DNA of 64,000 nt from Mucilaginibacter agri (GTDB lineage: Bacteria > Bacteroidota > Bacteroidia > Sphingobacteriales > Sphingobacteriaceae): contig NZ_WWEO01000045.1 in the NCBI RefSeq assembly GCF_009928685.1, positions 1,054,001-1,118,000 on the forward strand, written 5' to 3'. The notes beneath the pieces were generated by a model. It was not told the DNA's origin. It made no database searches and was given only the letters and a program-made list of their open reading frames with translations. Shown piece by piece: positions 55,662-63,860 of the stretch. Numbering within the stretch: position 1 is the stretch's first letter; every line of letters starts with the position of its first letter. The position numbers were made by a program, and so were the translations under genes.

Positions 55662-56604
55662 AATGCAGGACGTTCGTTTGGCGTCTTACAGACGAGTGCT
55701 CAAACTTATGGGTAACCGCTTTGAGTTTACGGTAGTAGCAGACAATGAAAATTGGGCTAATGATCAGATTGACTCTGCCATTTCGGAGGTTCAGCGAATA
55801 GAAAAATTGCTCACCACTTTTAGCGATGATAGCCAAACTAACGAGATAAACCGCAACGCAGGCATTAAACCCGTTAGGGTTGACGAAGAAGTTTTCGGCT
55901 TGATTGCCCGATCTTTAAAAATATCTGACCTAACGCAAGGCGCTTTTGATATTAGCTACGGATCAATTGATAAAAAGCTTTGGAACTTTGACGCCAACAT
56001 GACATCCTTACCTAGCGTTGAAGTAGCTAAACAGGCAGTAAAACTAATCAATTATAAGAATATCATATTGGATGCCTCAAATACTACTGTTTTCTTAAAA
56101 GAGAAAGGGATGCGGATAGGATTCGGAGGAATAGGTAAAGGCTATGCTGCTGATAGTGCCAAGCGGTTATTGCAGGCAAATCGCGTGATGAGCGGTATTG
56201 TAAATGCTGCCGGCGATTTGATCAGCTGGGGGACACAACCCAACAATTTACCCTGGACAGTAGCTATTGCCGATCCGGATCAAAGTACAGTTCCGTTTTC
56301 AAGATTAAATATTAGCGGTATGGCTATCGCTACGTCTGGCAATTACGAGAAGTACGTTACGATCGATGGAAAAAAATATTCGCATACGATTGATCCAACT
56401 ACCGGCTTGCCGATAAGTGGGATTAAGAGCGTGAGTATAATTAGCCCAAGTGCCGAATTATCCGACGCAATGGCTACGCCGGTAATGGTAATGGGTGTAA
56501 AGGTAGGATTGGATCTTATCAACCAGTTAAATCACATGGCGTGCATCATTGTAGATGATCATAATAAAATTCATAGTTCACATAATATCAATATTAAAAA
56601 TTAA
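55648..56604 (+). CDS. apbE: FAD:protein FMN transferase (ApbE)
   Basis: 318-aa ApbE flavin transferase, which attaches FMN covalently to Thr/Ser of exported proteins. Visible motifs: MGNRFEFTVVADNE at the N-terminus, FDISYGSIDKKLWNF, GFGGIGKGYAADSAKRLL (FAD binding), NAAGDLISWGTQ, and the Mg site DPTTGLPISGIKSVSI ... SDAMATPVMVMG. No signal peptide is apparent, though the N-terminus may be mis-set; Met6 at 55663 is an alternative start just past the thioredoxin stop. It is followed 1 bp later by the DUF4266 gene. No obvious flavinylation target is encoded beside it, so the acceptor is either the neighbouring b-type cytochrome system or a protein elsewhere. Confidence 0.94.
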   Translation: MKHDEMQDVRLASYRRVLKLMGNRFEFTVVADNENWANDQIDSAISEVQRIEKLLTTFSDDSQTNEINRNAGIKPVRVDEEVFGLIARSLKISDLTQGAFDISYGSIDKKLWNFDANMTSLPSVEVAKQAVKLINYKNIILDASNTTVFLKEKGMRIGFGGIGKGYAADSAKRLLQANRVMSGIVNAAGDLISWGTQPNNLPWTVAIADPDQSTVPFSRLNISGMAIATSGNYEKYVTIDGKKYSHTIDPTTGLPISGIKSVSIISPSAELSDAMATPVMVMGVKVGLDLINQLNHMACIIVDDHNKIHSSHNINIKN

Positions 56605-56605
56605 G

Positions 56606-56833
56606 ATGGTAAAGAAATCCCCTGTTCGATTACTGCTCGCTTGTTGTTGCATAATGTGCAGTTTAAGCTCCTGTAGCTCGGTTAAGGCATACCAAAAAAA
56701 CCGTATTAATGATTCGGAAATGGAGTTGGCGGCCCGTAAAAGTCAAAAATTTGAGCAAAACTTCCAACTTTATCGCGAGGGTGCTTCGGGTGCCAACGGT
56801 GGCAAAAGCGGCGGAGGTTGTGGCTGCAACTGA
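56606..56833 (+). CDS. DUF4266 lipoprotein
   Basis: 75-aa lipoprotein (lipobox SLSSC, Cys23). The mature part is short: AYQKNRINDSEMELAARKSQ, then a Gly-rich tail GGKSGGGCGCN with two closing Cys. This is the DUF4266 pattern, almost always beside DUF3570 and ApbE genes. The C-terminal Cys pair could bind metal or be the thioredoxin substrate. The open frame extends 17 codons upstream inside apbE, but the Met at 56606 begins directly with the signal peptide. Confidence 0.92.
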   Translation: MVKKSPVRLLLACCCIMCSLSSCSSVKAYQKNRINDSEMELAARKSQKFEQNFQLYREGASGANGGKSGGGCGCN

Positions 56834-56848
56834 TAAATGCCAAATTAA

Positions 56849-58078
56849 ATGAGAAAAATTTATTTGGGCGTTTTAATGCTTTACTTGGGCATATTATCGT
56901 CTCATGCGCAAACGCAAACAGAAAAGCAAGCTGCTAAAGATACATCCAATTATCAATCGCGTAAATTGAGCCTCGATGAAGTAAATTTCGTATCGGGTTA
57001 TTATCACCAAAACGGTAACAACTCTGCGGTAACCGGAGGGATAGGTACCGAGAAGTTAACCGACTTCGCCAATACGCTTGATGTACAATTCTCGAAATAT
57101 GGCAAAAGCGGCAGAAAGAATACCTATCTTTTTGAATTAGGTGTAGATCATTATACATCGGCATCGTCTGATAAGATTGATCCAAGCACTATCTCTTCAG
57201 CTTCAATGCAGGATACTCGTGTATATCCATCCTTAAACTGGACAACCTTAAACGAAAAGACCGGTAACTCATTTGGTTTTACAGGGTCATACTCTCACGA
57301 GTTCGATTATCAGTCTTTCGGTGCCGGATTTAATTTAACCCGATTATCGAAAGATAAAAATACACAGTTCGATTTCAAAGCACAGGCATTTTTGGATACC
57401 TGGAAGGTGATATTGCCGATAGAATTGCGAACGGGTTATAACCCTAACGTACAACAAGGGCATGAACATTGGGATTATCCGTCTGCACCGCGAAACTCGT
57501 TTAGCACATCTTTCTCATTGTCGCAGGTTCTGAGCACGCGTTTGCAGGCTTTAATTGTTGTAGAACCTTCTTACCAAAAAGGATTACTGGCCACCAGGTA
57601 CCAGCGTGATTATTTTATAGATGGTTCTGAACGCGCAGAGAACCTGCCGGGCGGTCGGTACAAATTGCCAATTGGTTTACGGTTCAATTATTTCCTGGAT
57701 GATCATTTCGTAATCCGTACTTTTTACCGGTACTATATGGATAACTGGGGAATAAGGGCACATACTGCCGAGATTGAGGTACCTGTTAAGTTCTCATCGT
57801 TTGTGTCAGTTAGCCCATATTATAGATACAATTACCAAACAGGTACCCGGTATTTTGCGCCTTACGGCCAGCATAACCCTAACGATACTTATTACACCAG
57901 TGATTACGACCTATCAACCCTGCACAGCAATTTCGTGGGTGCAAACCTGCGCCTGGCACCGCCAAAAGGTGTATTTGGCTGGCAACGTTTCAATTCGCTG
58001 GAGTTAAGATATGGGCATTACATGCGATCGACCGGATTAAATAGCAATATCGTAACTTTAGCAATGAAGTTTAAATAA
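56849..58078 (+). CDS. DUF3570 outer-membrane beta-barrel protein
   Basis: 409-aa protein with signal peptide ending near SSHAQ (residue 21). The rest is alternating amphipathic strands with aromatic girdles, as in an outer-membrane barrel, and ends in the aromatic-hydrophobic strand IVTLAMKFK. Co-occurrence with DUF4266 and ApbE is conserved in many Gram-negative bacteria. Its role is unknown; a pore or export channel for the redox or metal system is a reasonable inference. Confidence 0.92.
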   Translation: MRKIYLGVLMLYLGILSSHAQTQTEKQAAKDTSNYQSRKLSLDEVNFVSGYYHQNGNNSAVTGGIGTEKLTDFANTLDVQFSKYGKSGRKNTYLFELGVDHYTSASSDKIDPSTISSASMQDTRVYPSLNWTTLNEKTGNSFGFTGSYSHEFDYQSFGAGFNLTRLSKDKNTQFDFKAQAFLDTWKVILPIELRTGYNPNVQQGHEHWDYPSAPRNSFSTSFSLSQVLSTRLQALIVVEPSYQKGLLATRYQRDYFIDGSERAENLPGGRYKLPIGLRFNYFLDDHFVIRTFYRYYMDNWGIRAHTAEIEVPVKFSSFVSVSPYYRYNYQTGTRYFAPYGQHNPNDTYYTSDYDLSTLHSNFVGANLRLAPPKGVFGWQRFNSLELRYGHYMRSTGLNSNIVTLAMKFK

Positions 58079-58079
58079 C

Positions 58080-58769
58080 ATGCATCGCGAGCATCATGTA
58101 ACCAGTTCAGAAACCATCAGGGATATTGTTATCGGTATGTCTGATGGTTTAACCGTACCTTTTGCTTTGGCTGCAGGGTTGAGCGGCGCCATCGGCTCAT
58201 CAACGCTTGTTGTTACGGCAGGGATTGCCGAAATAGTAGCAGGTTCAATAGCTATGGGTTTGGGTGGTTACCTTGCCGGGCGTACAGAGGCAGATCATTA
58301 CCAGTCTGAATTAAAACGGGAGTACGATGAGGTAGAGCGTTTGCCCGAACAGGAAAAAGCCGAAGTAAAGGAAGTGTTTGCAGAATTTGGTCTTTCTGAA
58401 TCTCTGCAACAACAAATAGCCGATGAAATGGCTAAGGACAAAGAGAAATGGGTGGACTTTATGATGCGCTATGAATTAGGGCTCGAAGAACCTAATGCCA
58501 ATAGGGCAACTAAAAGTGCGATCACGATCGGCGTTTCTTACATCGTTGGCGGCATTATTCCGCTTTCTCCTTATATCATTATTAATCATGCACAGCAGGC
58601 CCTGTATTATTCCTGTGGCGTTACCCTTATTTGCCTGTTTATTTTTGGTTATTTTAAAAGTAAGATGACTGGTCAGCCCGCATTAAGTGGTGCTTTTAAG
58701 GTCGTAATTATTGGCGCGTTGGCAGCTGGCGCCGCCTTCCTGATGGCTAAACTGATAACCGGGAAATGA
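58080..58769 (+). CDS. VIT1/CCC1-family iron/manganese transporter, full length
   Basis: 229-aa transporter with five predicted helices. TM1 has DIVIGMSDGLTVPFALAAGLSG, with the Asp/Met path of VIT1, and TM2 GIAEIVAGSIAMGLGGYLAGRTEADHY. The cytoplasmic Glu-rich helical domain (ELKREYDEVERLPEQEKAEV ... EVFAEFGLSE) corresponds to the metal-binding domain of VIT1. It exports Fe2+ or Mn2+ from the cytoplasm. It starts 1 bp after the DUF3570 stop, so it belongs to the same operon, and ends 3 bp from the convergent cytochrome gene. Confidence 0.94.
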   Translation: MHREHHVTSSETIRDIVIGMSDGLTVPFALAAGLSGAIGSSTLVVTAGIAEIVAGSIAMGLGGYLAGRTEADHYQSELKREYDEVERLPEQEKAEVKEVFAEFGLSESLQQQIADEMAKDKEKWVDFMMRYELGLEEPNANRATKSAITIGVSYIVGGIIPLSPYIIINHAQQALYYSCGVTLICLFIFGYFKSKMTGQPALSGAFKVVIIGALAAGAAFLMAKLITGK

Positions 58770-58772
58770 TTA

Positions 58773-59444
58773 TTATTGGCCACCGCCGTTAATCATGTCA
58801 GACACAATCCCTTTACTTTCTTTTCTTTCCGCCAAAAATACGCCCGCCAAATGCGCGGCAATAAAAGCCAGGATCAGATACATACAAAACCCATGTATGC
58901 TTTTAACCGTATGCCTTATTGATTTAAAAGCAGCCAGGGCATCTTCAAAGGCTAAGAATAAACCGGTTGCAACCATAATAAACACCAGCAGATAAAACAC
59001 GCTGTAAATGGCTTTTACGGTAAGCTCGTGCCTGGCCGCTTCCCGGTTCTGCTTAGTGGTTTGAAATTGATACCAGGCGCTTTTTAACTTCCGGATAAAT
59101 TTCTGATCTGCCAGCTGGAAAAACTCCAATATTAGTCTAAATAGCAGCAATGCAGCCAATGCGTAGCCGAAGTAAATATGTACATCCCAGGTTTTATCAC
59201 TCAACGCGTGTGCAACACTTTTGGCCTGGTCTGCTGTAACCGTGGCACCCGCCTTGTTAAGTTCATCTTTCATAAAAGACGAGGTACTGTGATCGTCAGT
59301 TAATGTCGAATTAATTAATACCGTTATCAGCGAGCCGCTGATGACGATGGTATTAGCCCAGTGCCATAAACGCAGTGATGCAGAATACTTTTTTACTTGT
59401 GCAGGATGCTGTACATCCTTTCGAATAGGTTCTATAGTGCTCAT
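58773..59444 (-). CDS. b-type cytochrome (cytochrome b561/Ni-Fe-hydrogenase b-subunit type)
   Basis: 223-aa membrane protein, four helices, PF01292 type. Candidate heme ligands are His in LRLWHWANT near 27-29, HIYFGYAL near 94, and HGFCMYLILAFIAAHLAG near 184-198. The long loop after TM1 (HSTSSFMKDELNKAGATVTA...) is outside the membrane. It moves electrons across the membrane, perhaps from quinol to an extracytoplasmic flavin protein made by ApbE. It starts 6 bp after the short VIT protein, one transcript. Confidence 0.9.
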   Translation of the reverse strand: MSTIEPIRKDVQHPAQVKKYSASLRLWHWANTIVISGSLITVLINSTLTDDHSTSSFMKDELNKAGATVTADQAKSVAHALSDKTWDVHIYFGYALAALLLFRLILEFFQLADQKFIRKLKSAWYQFQTTKQNREAARHELTVKAIYSVFYLLVFIMVATGLFLAFEDALAAFKSIRHTVKSIHGFCMYLILAFIAAHLAGVFLAERKESKGIVSDMINGGGQ

Positions 59445-59450
59445 ATATAA

Positions 59451-59936
59451 TTAAGTTCCTGCTTTGCCTAAAAAAATGCCCAATACAAATACAATCCCTC
59501 CGCCAACTATTACCTGCAAAATGGTTGATACTAACGGTGTTTTCATAAACCGGTAACGGATAAAAGCAATGCTCAATAATTCGAAAATTACTACCGTATA
59601 AGCTAAATGCAATGCATGTTGCAGGTTACCTATTAAAAAGGGAAGCGTATGCAGCATACCACCGAGTGCGGTTGCAAATGCGGTAATACTACCTCTAACA
59701 ACCGGGCTCCCGCGGCCGGTCACGGTGCCATCGTCAGACAATGCCTCGGCGAGCCCCATACTAATACCCGCGCCAAGCGAAGCAGCCAGGCCCACATAAA
59801 AAGCTTTCATGGGTTGCCCGGTTAGTCCGGCCGTAGCAAATATGGGTGCCAGGGTAGATACTGATCCATCCATCAGGCCAAGCAGGCCGGGCTGCACTTT
59901 CTGTATTACAAATGTGGCTGCGTTTTTATTATTCAT
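59451..59936 (-). CDS. Short VIT1/CCC1-family protein lacking the metal-binding domain
   Basis: 161-aa VIT-family protein: VQPGLLGLMDGSVSTLAPIFATAGLTG matches TM1, followed by GLAASLGAGISMGLAEALSDDGTVTGRG. The cytoplasmic Glu-rich domain of the 229-aa paralogue is absent: only a short basic/Gly loop (GTVTGRGSPVVRG) joins TM2 to TM3. It may transport iron or manganese, or act as a subunit. First gene of a transcript with the b-type cytochrome; divergent from the response regulator, with a shared regulatory element between them. Confidence 0.9.
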   Translation of the reverse strand: MNNKNAATFVIQKVQPGLLGLMDGSVSTLAPIFATAGLTGQPMKAFYVGLAASLGAGISMGLAEALSDDGTVTGRGSPVVRGSITAFATALGGMLHTLPFLIGNLQHALHLAYTVVIFELLSIAFIRYRFMKTPLVSTILQVIVGGGIVFVLGIFLGKAGT

Positions 59937-59950
59937 GAGCAGATTTGGGT

Positions 59951-59985
59951 TTAAAGTAATGATCGAATTTGAAGCAAATCTGTAG
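59951..59985 (-). promoter_or_regulatory. Response element and promoter of the short VIT/cytochrome transcript
   Basis: Read on the minus strand, CTACAGATTTGCTTCA (59985 to 59970) is the CTTCA-N6-CTTCA element with one mismatch. It is followed after exactly 11 nt by TACTTTAA (59958 to 59951), a -7-like box 15 bp before the start codon. Confidence 0.65.
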
Positions 59986-59998
59986 TTATAAATAGTAA

Positions 59999-60033
59999 CT
60001 TCAGATTTACTCCAATATCAAAATTTATATTTG
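59999..60033 (+). promoter_or_regulatory. Response element and promoter of the two-component genes
   Basis: CTTCAGATTTACTCCA (59999-60014) is the element with one mismatch, and TATATTTG (60026-60033), a perfect -7 box, follows after exactly 11 nt. The box overlaps a possible TTG start at 60031, so translation should begin at the next TTG (60046). It implies autoregulation of the response regulator. Confidence 0.75.
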
Positions 60034-60045
60034 ATTAAAAAGCCA

Positions 60046-60723
60046 TTGAAGATTCTGATTATTGAAGACGAGCAAAGTTTGCGTGATAATATTGTTTCCT
60101 ATCTAAATGAAGACGGCAATATTTGCGAAAGCTGCGATGATTTAGCCGGTGCTATATCTAAACTGGCAAGCTATACATATGATTGTGTTTTACTTGACAT
60201 CGGTTTGCCCGATGGTGAGGGATTTGCCGTTTTAAATTTCCTGAAAAAACAGATGAAAGAGGAATCTGTGCTAATTATATCAGCCCGCAACTCTCTGGAT
60301 GATAAGGTAAAAGGATTAAATACTGGTGCTGATGATTACCTGACCAAGCCATTTCATTTGGCCGAACTTAAAGCCAGGGTTGATGCCATTTTTCGCCGTA
60401 AGGCTGCCAATAGTAATAATAGGCTTGTTTTTAACGAAATTGTAATTGATCTGCTTGGCAGGGGCGTTGAAATTAACAATGAACCTATTGTATTAACCCG
60501 TAAAGAATATGATATGCTGTTGTACTTTATTGCTAATAAAGGAAAGGTTATATCCAAAAATGCTATTGCGGAACATTTGTGGGGTGATGAGATGGATATG
60601 CATGATAATTTCGACTTTCTTTACACTCATATTAAAAACCTAAGGAAAAAATTATTAGATGCTTCTGCTAATGATTATCTGAAATCTGTATATGGGATTG
60701 GTTATAAATTCAGCGCGGTATGA
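60046..60723 (+). CDS. OmpR/PmrA-type response regulator
   Basis: 225-aa regulator: receiver with IIEDEQ, Asp in CVLLDIGLPDG near 48, Lys in YLTKPFHLAEL near 98, and an OmpR-type winged helix at ~125-223 (VLTRKEYDMLLYFIANKGKV, DNFDFLYTHIKNLRKKL, VYGIGYKF). No ATG is available; the frame opens at TTG 60031, but the -7 box covers that codon, so I use TTG 60046 (reading MKILIIEDEQ). It overlaps the sensor kinase by 4 bp. The 11-bp direct repeats upstream of four transcripts here are the likely binding sites, as PmrA/QseB-type regulators bind CTTAA-N6-CTTAA-like repeats. Confidence 0.92.
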   Translation: MKILIIEDEQSLRDNIVSYLNEDGNICESCDDLAGAISKLASYTYDCVLLDIGLPDGEGFAVLNFLKKQMKEESVLIISARNSLDDKVKGLNTGADDYLTKPFHLAELKARVDAIFRRKAANSNNRLVFNEIVIDLLGRGVEINNEPIVLTRKEYDMLLYFIANKGKVISKNAIAEHLWGDEMDMHDNFDFLYTHIKNLRKKLLDASANDYLKSVYGIGYKFSAV

Positions 60724-61982
60724 AATTGTCGGCGCACTATAATAAAGCCAGTATCATTGTTTCGGTAACAGTGTTGTTATTTGGTGCAGTTATCTATTTT
60801 TTTGCCATCAATTATATTGCCCGCAACCAGCTTGACCGCGATCTGGATGAGGAAATCGATGAACTGTTCGAATTTATAAATACATATCACCGTCTGCCCG
60901 AAGCCGACTTCAATGGAGATCAGACAACGTTTTTTATAACAGATCATAGAACGGCTACGAGGTTTTTCGACGCCCCTTATCAAAACCCCAAAGAGCATAA
61001 ACCGGAAAATGGACGTGCCGTAGAAGGTTCTGTCATTTTAGACGGGGTCATTTACAAATTTACCATTACTATATCGAGGGACAGCACCGAGTATTTGATC
61101 CAGATAATTGCTCTAATTACGTTGATACTCATGGCTGCACTAATTGTTGTTCTGTTCTTAATCAACAGGTATGTTTTAAACGGGTTATGGCAACCATTCT
61201 ACACCTTGTTAAATCACTTGAAAATTTTCAATGTTTCCGAAAATTCAGGACATCAAAGATTGATAACTAATGTAAAAGAATTTGAGGAGTTAGACCAGGC
61301 AATAGCAACGATGTCGTCACGGGTGAAAAGTGATTTTCAAAACCTCAAACAGTTTACGGAAAACGCCTCTCACGAGATGATGACTCCACTAGCTGTGATT
61401 ACATCGAAATTGGACACGTTGATTCAAGATGAGCAGCTTAAACCCGACCAGTTTGAACAGATTCATGACATTTATGGCGCTACAAGTAAACTCGCAAGGC
61501 TTAACCAATCACTTTTGTTGCTGGTTAAAATTGAAAATAACCTGATTGATGATGCCGAAGTTATAGACTTAAAAGATATGTTGACGGAAAAGATCAGGCA
61601 GTTTCAGGAGTTGGTGCAATCCAAAGATTTACACTTAATTGCAAATTTGATCTCCCGCAAGATTATAATTAGTAAATACCTGGCAGATATTTTATTAAAT
61701 AATTTGATTAGTAATGCTATAAGGCACAACATACATGGGGGCGAATTGTCAATTACATTATATGATGACAAACTCGCCATTCAAAATACTGGCATGGCCA
61801 ATGCAATTAATGCCGACCACATGTTCGATCGATTTCAGAAAGGGAAGCGATCAGAGGGTATCGGTCTTGGTTTAACAATTGTGAGAAACATCTGTAAAAT
61901 GTATGGCTGGGAAGTCACCTACTCGCAAGATGAATGCATGCATACGTTCCAAATTGTTTTCGATCCTTCCCTGGTCGGGTAG
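60720..61982 (+). CDS. Two-component sensor histidine kinase
   Basis: 420-aa membrane kinase. Two transmembrane helices (about 12-34 and 128-150) flank a ~90-residue extracytoplasmic sensor segment (DRDLDEEIDELFEFINTYHR ... NGRAVEGSVILDGVIYKF). HisKA: FTENASHEMMTPLAVI with the phospho-His near 223. ATPase: LLNNLISNAIRHN, IQNTGMAN (a weak G1) and GIGLGLTIVRNI. The acidic sensor segment would suit metal binding. It overlaps the regulator gene as ATGA. The kinase controls the nearby metal/redox genes by inference from the shared promoter element. Confidence 0.94.
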   Translation: MKLSAHYNKASIIVSVTVLLFGAVIYFFAINYIARNQLDRDLDEEIDELFEFINTYHRLPEADFNGDQTTFFITDHRTATRFFDAPYQNPKEHKPENGRAVEGSVILDGVIYKFTITISRDSTEYLIQIIALITLILMAALIVVLFLINRYVLNGLWQPFYTLLNHLKIFNVSENSGHQRLITNVKEFEELDQAIATMSSRVKSDFQNLKQFTENASHEMMTPLAVITSKLDTLIQDEQLKPDQFEQIHDIYGATSKLARLNQSLLLLVKIENNLIDDAEVIDLKDMLTEKIRQFQELVQSKDLHLIANLISRKIIISKYLADILLNNLISNAIRHNIHGGELSITLYDDKLAIQNTGMANAINADHMFDRFQKGKRSEGIGLGLTIVRNICKMYGWEVTYSQDECMHTFQIVFDPSLVG

Positions 61983-62017
61983 CTTCAGATTATCCTCAAA
62001 ATCGCCGTTTATCATTG
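61983..62017 (+). promoter_or_regulatory. Response element and promoter of the outer-membrane protein gene
   Basis: CTTCAGATTATCCTCA (61983-61998) is the element with one mismatch, followed after exactly 11 nt by TATCATTG (62010-62017), a -7-like box. It begins at the base after the kinase stop codon and 26 bp separate the box from the next start. Confidence 0.7.
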
Positions 62018-62042
62018 CCGCTAATTTATAGGCTCTGATTAA

Positions 62043-62804
62043 ATGAAACGATTACTCTCTCTGCTGATACTACTTTTATCCCTAATTGAACTAAAAGCAC
62101 AGGACAATTACGAAATTCAGGTATATGGAGCTGAAACTGTGGAGAAAGGACGAACAATGCTTGAACTTCACAGCAACTATACCGCTAATGGAAGCATAAC
62201 AGGTTCTAATGGTGAGCTGCCAGATAATCATGTGGTACATGAGACCATTGAAATTACCCATGGCTGGACACCGTGGTTCGAAACCGGTTTTTACTTCTTT
62301 AACTCTATAGGTAACGACGGGCGTACAGCCTATGTTGGTTCGCATATCAGGCCAAGGGTAGCAGCCCCTTTGAGTTGGAACTGGCCGTTTGGGGTGAGTA
62401 TCTCTACCGAATTTGGATTTCAGAAGAAACAATTCTCTGCCAATACTACTACATTAGAGATCAGGCCAATTATTGATAAAAAATGGCACAGGCTATATAT
62501 ATCCGTAAACCCAACGCTGGAGAAAAGCTTTGTTGGGCCAGATGCTAACCGCGGAATGATTTTCTCGCCCAATGTTAAAGGTAGCTATGACATTACAAAA
62601 GCTGTTGCTTTGGGGCTCGAATATTACGGCAGTACCGGGCCGTTTTTTCATTATTACCCTTATCAACAGGAGGAGCAACAATTGTTTATTGCTACAGATT
62701 TGAATGTAAGTCCTAATTGGGAGTTTAACGGTGGTATTGGTTCGGGGTTTACGGATAATACAGATAAGCTGATATTTAAGATGATAGTTGGACGGAGATT
62801 CTAG
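62043..62804 (+). CDS. Outer-membrane beta-barrel protein
   Basis: 253-aa protein with signal peptide MKRLLSLLILLLSLIELKAQ. Beta-strand-rich with repeated aromatic/charged alternation (WTPWFETGFYFFNSIG, LGLEYYGSTGPFFHYYPYQQ) and a C-terminal Phe (MIVGRRF), typical of outer-membrane barrels. Function unknown. It has its own copy of the two-component response element, so it belongs to the metal/redox regulon and could be a permeability or efflux pore. Confidence 0.85.
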   Translation: MKRLLSLLILLLSLIELKAQDNYEIQVYGAETVEKGRTMLELHSNYTANGSITGSNGELPDNHVVHETIEITHGWTPWFETGFYFFNSIGNDGRTAYVGSHIRPRVAAPLSWNWPFGVSISTEFGFQKKQFSANTTTLEIRPIIDKKWHRLYISVNPTLEKSFVGPDANRGMIFSPNVKGSYDITKAVALGLEYYGSTGPFFHYYPYQQEEQQLFIATDLNVSPNWEFNGGIGSGFTDNTDKLIFKMIVGRRF

Positions 62805-62853
62805 ATGTCGAAATCCGTCAAACAATTTATGCCTCAACATAGTATTTTAATTT

Positions 62854-63150
62854 ATGCCAGGTCATTTACGTCCATATCAATCTGCCTCAACGCGACTTAC
62901 TAAGAGTCAGCAACAGTACTACGAAGTGAGCGCCCGTATCATTCAATTGATGAACGAATATTCTGCTTATACAGACGCTGAAACGTTTTGGTTGGCAATG
63001 AAAAAAAGTGGATTACAATTAAGTTTAAGTACGTTTTATAACAGACTGAGATTTTTGGTAGATAACGGTATTGTTGAGAAGCAAACCGTTAAATACAATA
63101 AGAATTTGTATAGGGTCAAGAGCGATACCAACATCAATCGCATTCCTTGA
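62854..63150 (+). CDS. Fur-like winged-helix protein lacking the metal-binding domain
   Basis: 98-aa protein matching only the DNA-binding half of Fur: YTDAETFWLAMKKSGLQLSL followed by STFYNRLRFLVDNGIVEKQT, the recognition-helix region (Fur: aTvYRtL). The C-terminal dimerization/metal domain (His/Cys-rich) is missing, so metal sensing is not evident. The N-terminal basic stretch HLRPYQSASTRLTKSQQQYY is unusual. It starts 49 bp after the outer-membrane gene on the same strand and may be co-transcribed. Confidence 0.8.
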   Translation: MPGHLRPYQSASTRLTKSQQQYYEVSARIIQLMNEYSAYTDAETFWLAMKKSGLQLSLSTFYNRLRFLVDNGIVEKQTVKYNKNLYRVKSDTNINRIP

Positions 63151-63437
63151 GGCAAGAGCAACAACTGAAGACAAACTGCATTCCATATCAAAATAGAAAT
63201 CAAAACTGGGTAAACAATTTCGGATCGTACCCTGTTTTTTTTCAAAACGATAAATATGTCCCGGTGTAACGTAAATTTGCCCGAATCTTATAGAAATCAA
63301 CTAAAAGATTCCGGAAGAAAGTGACGGAAAACGCAAATTGAATTTTGAAAAGACAGGAAACGAAGTGGAAGCAAATGCGACCGGACTAGAACAGGCCAGC
63401 GCACCTTTCGCCCGTTTTGAAAAATAGATAAGTCAAG

Positions 63438-63860
63438 ATGTACGGTAACGAAAACCTTCAACGATTTTTGGATGCCCAGTCCAACGACTACGCTGCCGCA
63501 CTCCGGGAAATTCAGAGCGGACGGAAGCGCGGCCATTGGATGTGGTATATTTTCCCACAGATTGCCGGTCTCGGCTATAGTGAAATGGCCAGATATTATG
63601 CGATTAAAGATTACAGGGAGGCCATTGACTATCTAGCACATCCGCTCTTGAGCAGGCGACTGATCGAGATTTCGCAGGCTGTACTGGTAAACCCGGCCAA
63701 GACTGCTACTCAAATCCTCGGGAGCCCTGACGATATCAAACTCCGCTCCTGTATGACACTTTTTGCCATATTGCCAGGTGCGAATCCCGTTTTCGAGGCC
63801 GTTCTCAAAAAATATTTCGATAGTCAAAAAGATGCTGCCACCATACAATTACTAACCTGA
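63438..63860 (+). CDS. DUF1810 protein
   Basis: 140-aa soluble protein with the complete DUF1810 pattern: LQRFLDAQSNDYAAALREIQ, GRKRGHWMWYIFPQIAGLG, the conserved YYAI segment, and KLRSCMTLFAILPG. Function unknown; the family has been compared to calpastatin-like folds without evidence. No operon partner is visible; the 286-bp gap before it and the last 140 bp of the window show nothing else I can support. Confidence 0.93.
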   Translation: MYGNENLQRFLDAQSNDYAAALREIQSGRKRGHWMWYIFPQIAGLGYSEMARYYAIKDYREAIDYLAHPLLSRRLIEISQAVLVNPAKTATQILGSPDDIKLRSCMTLFAILPGANPVFEAVLKKYFDSQKDAATIQLLT

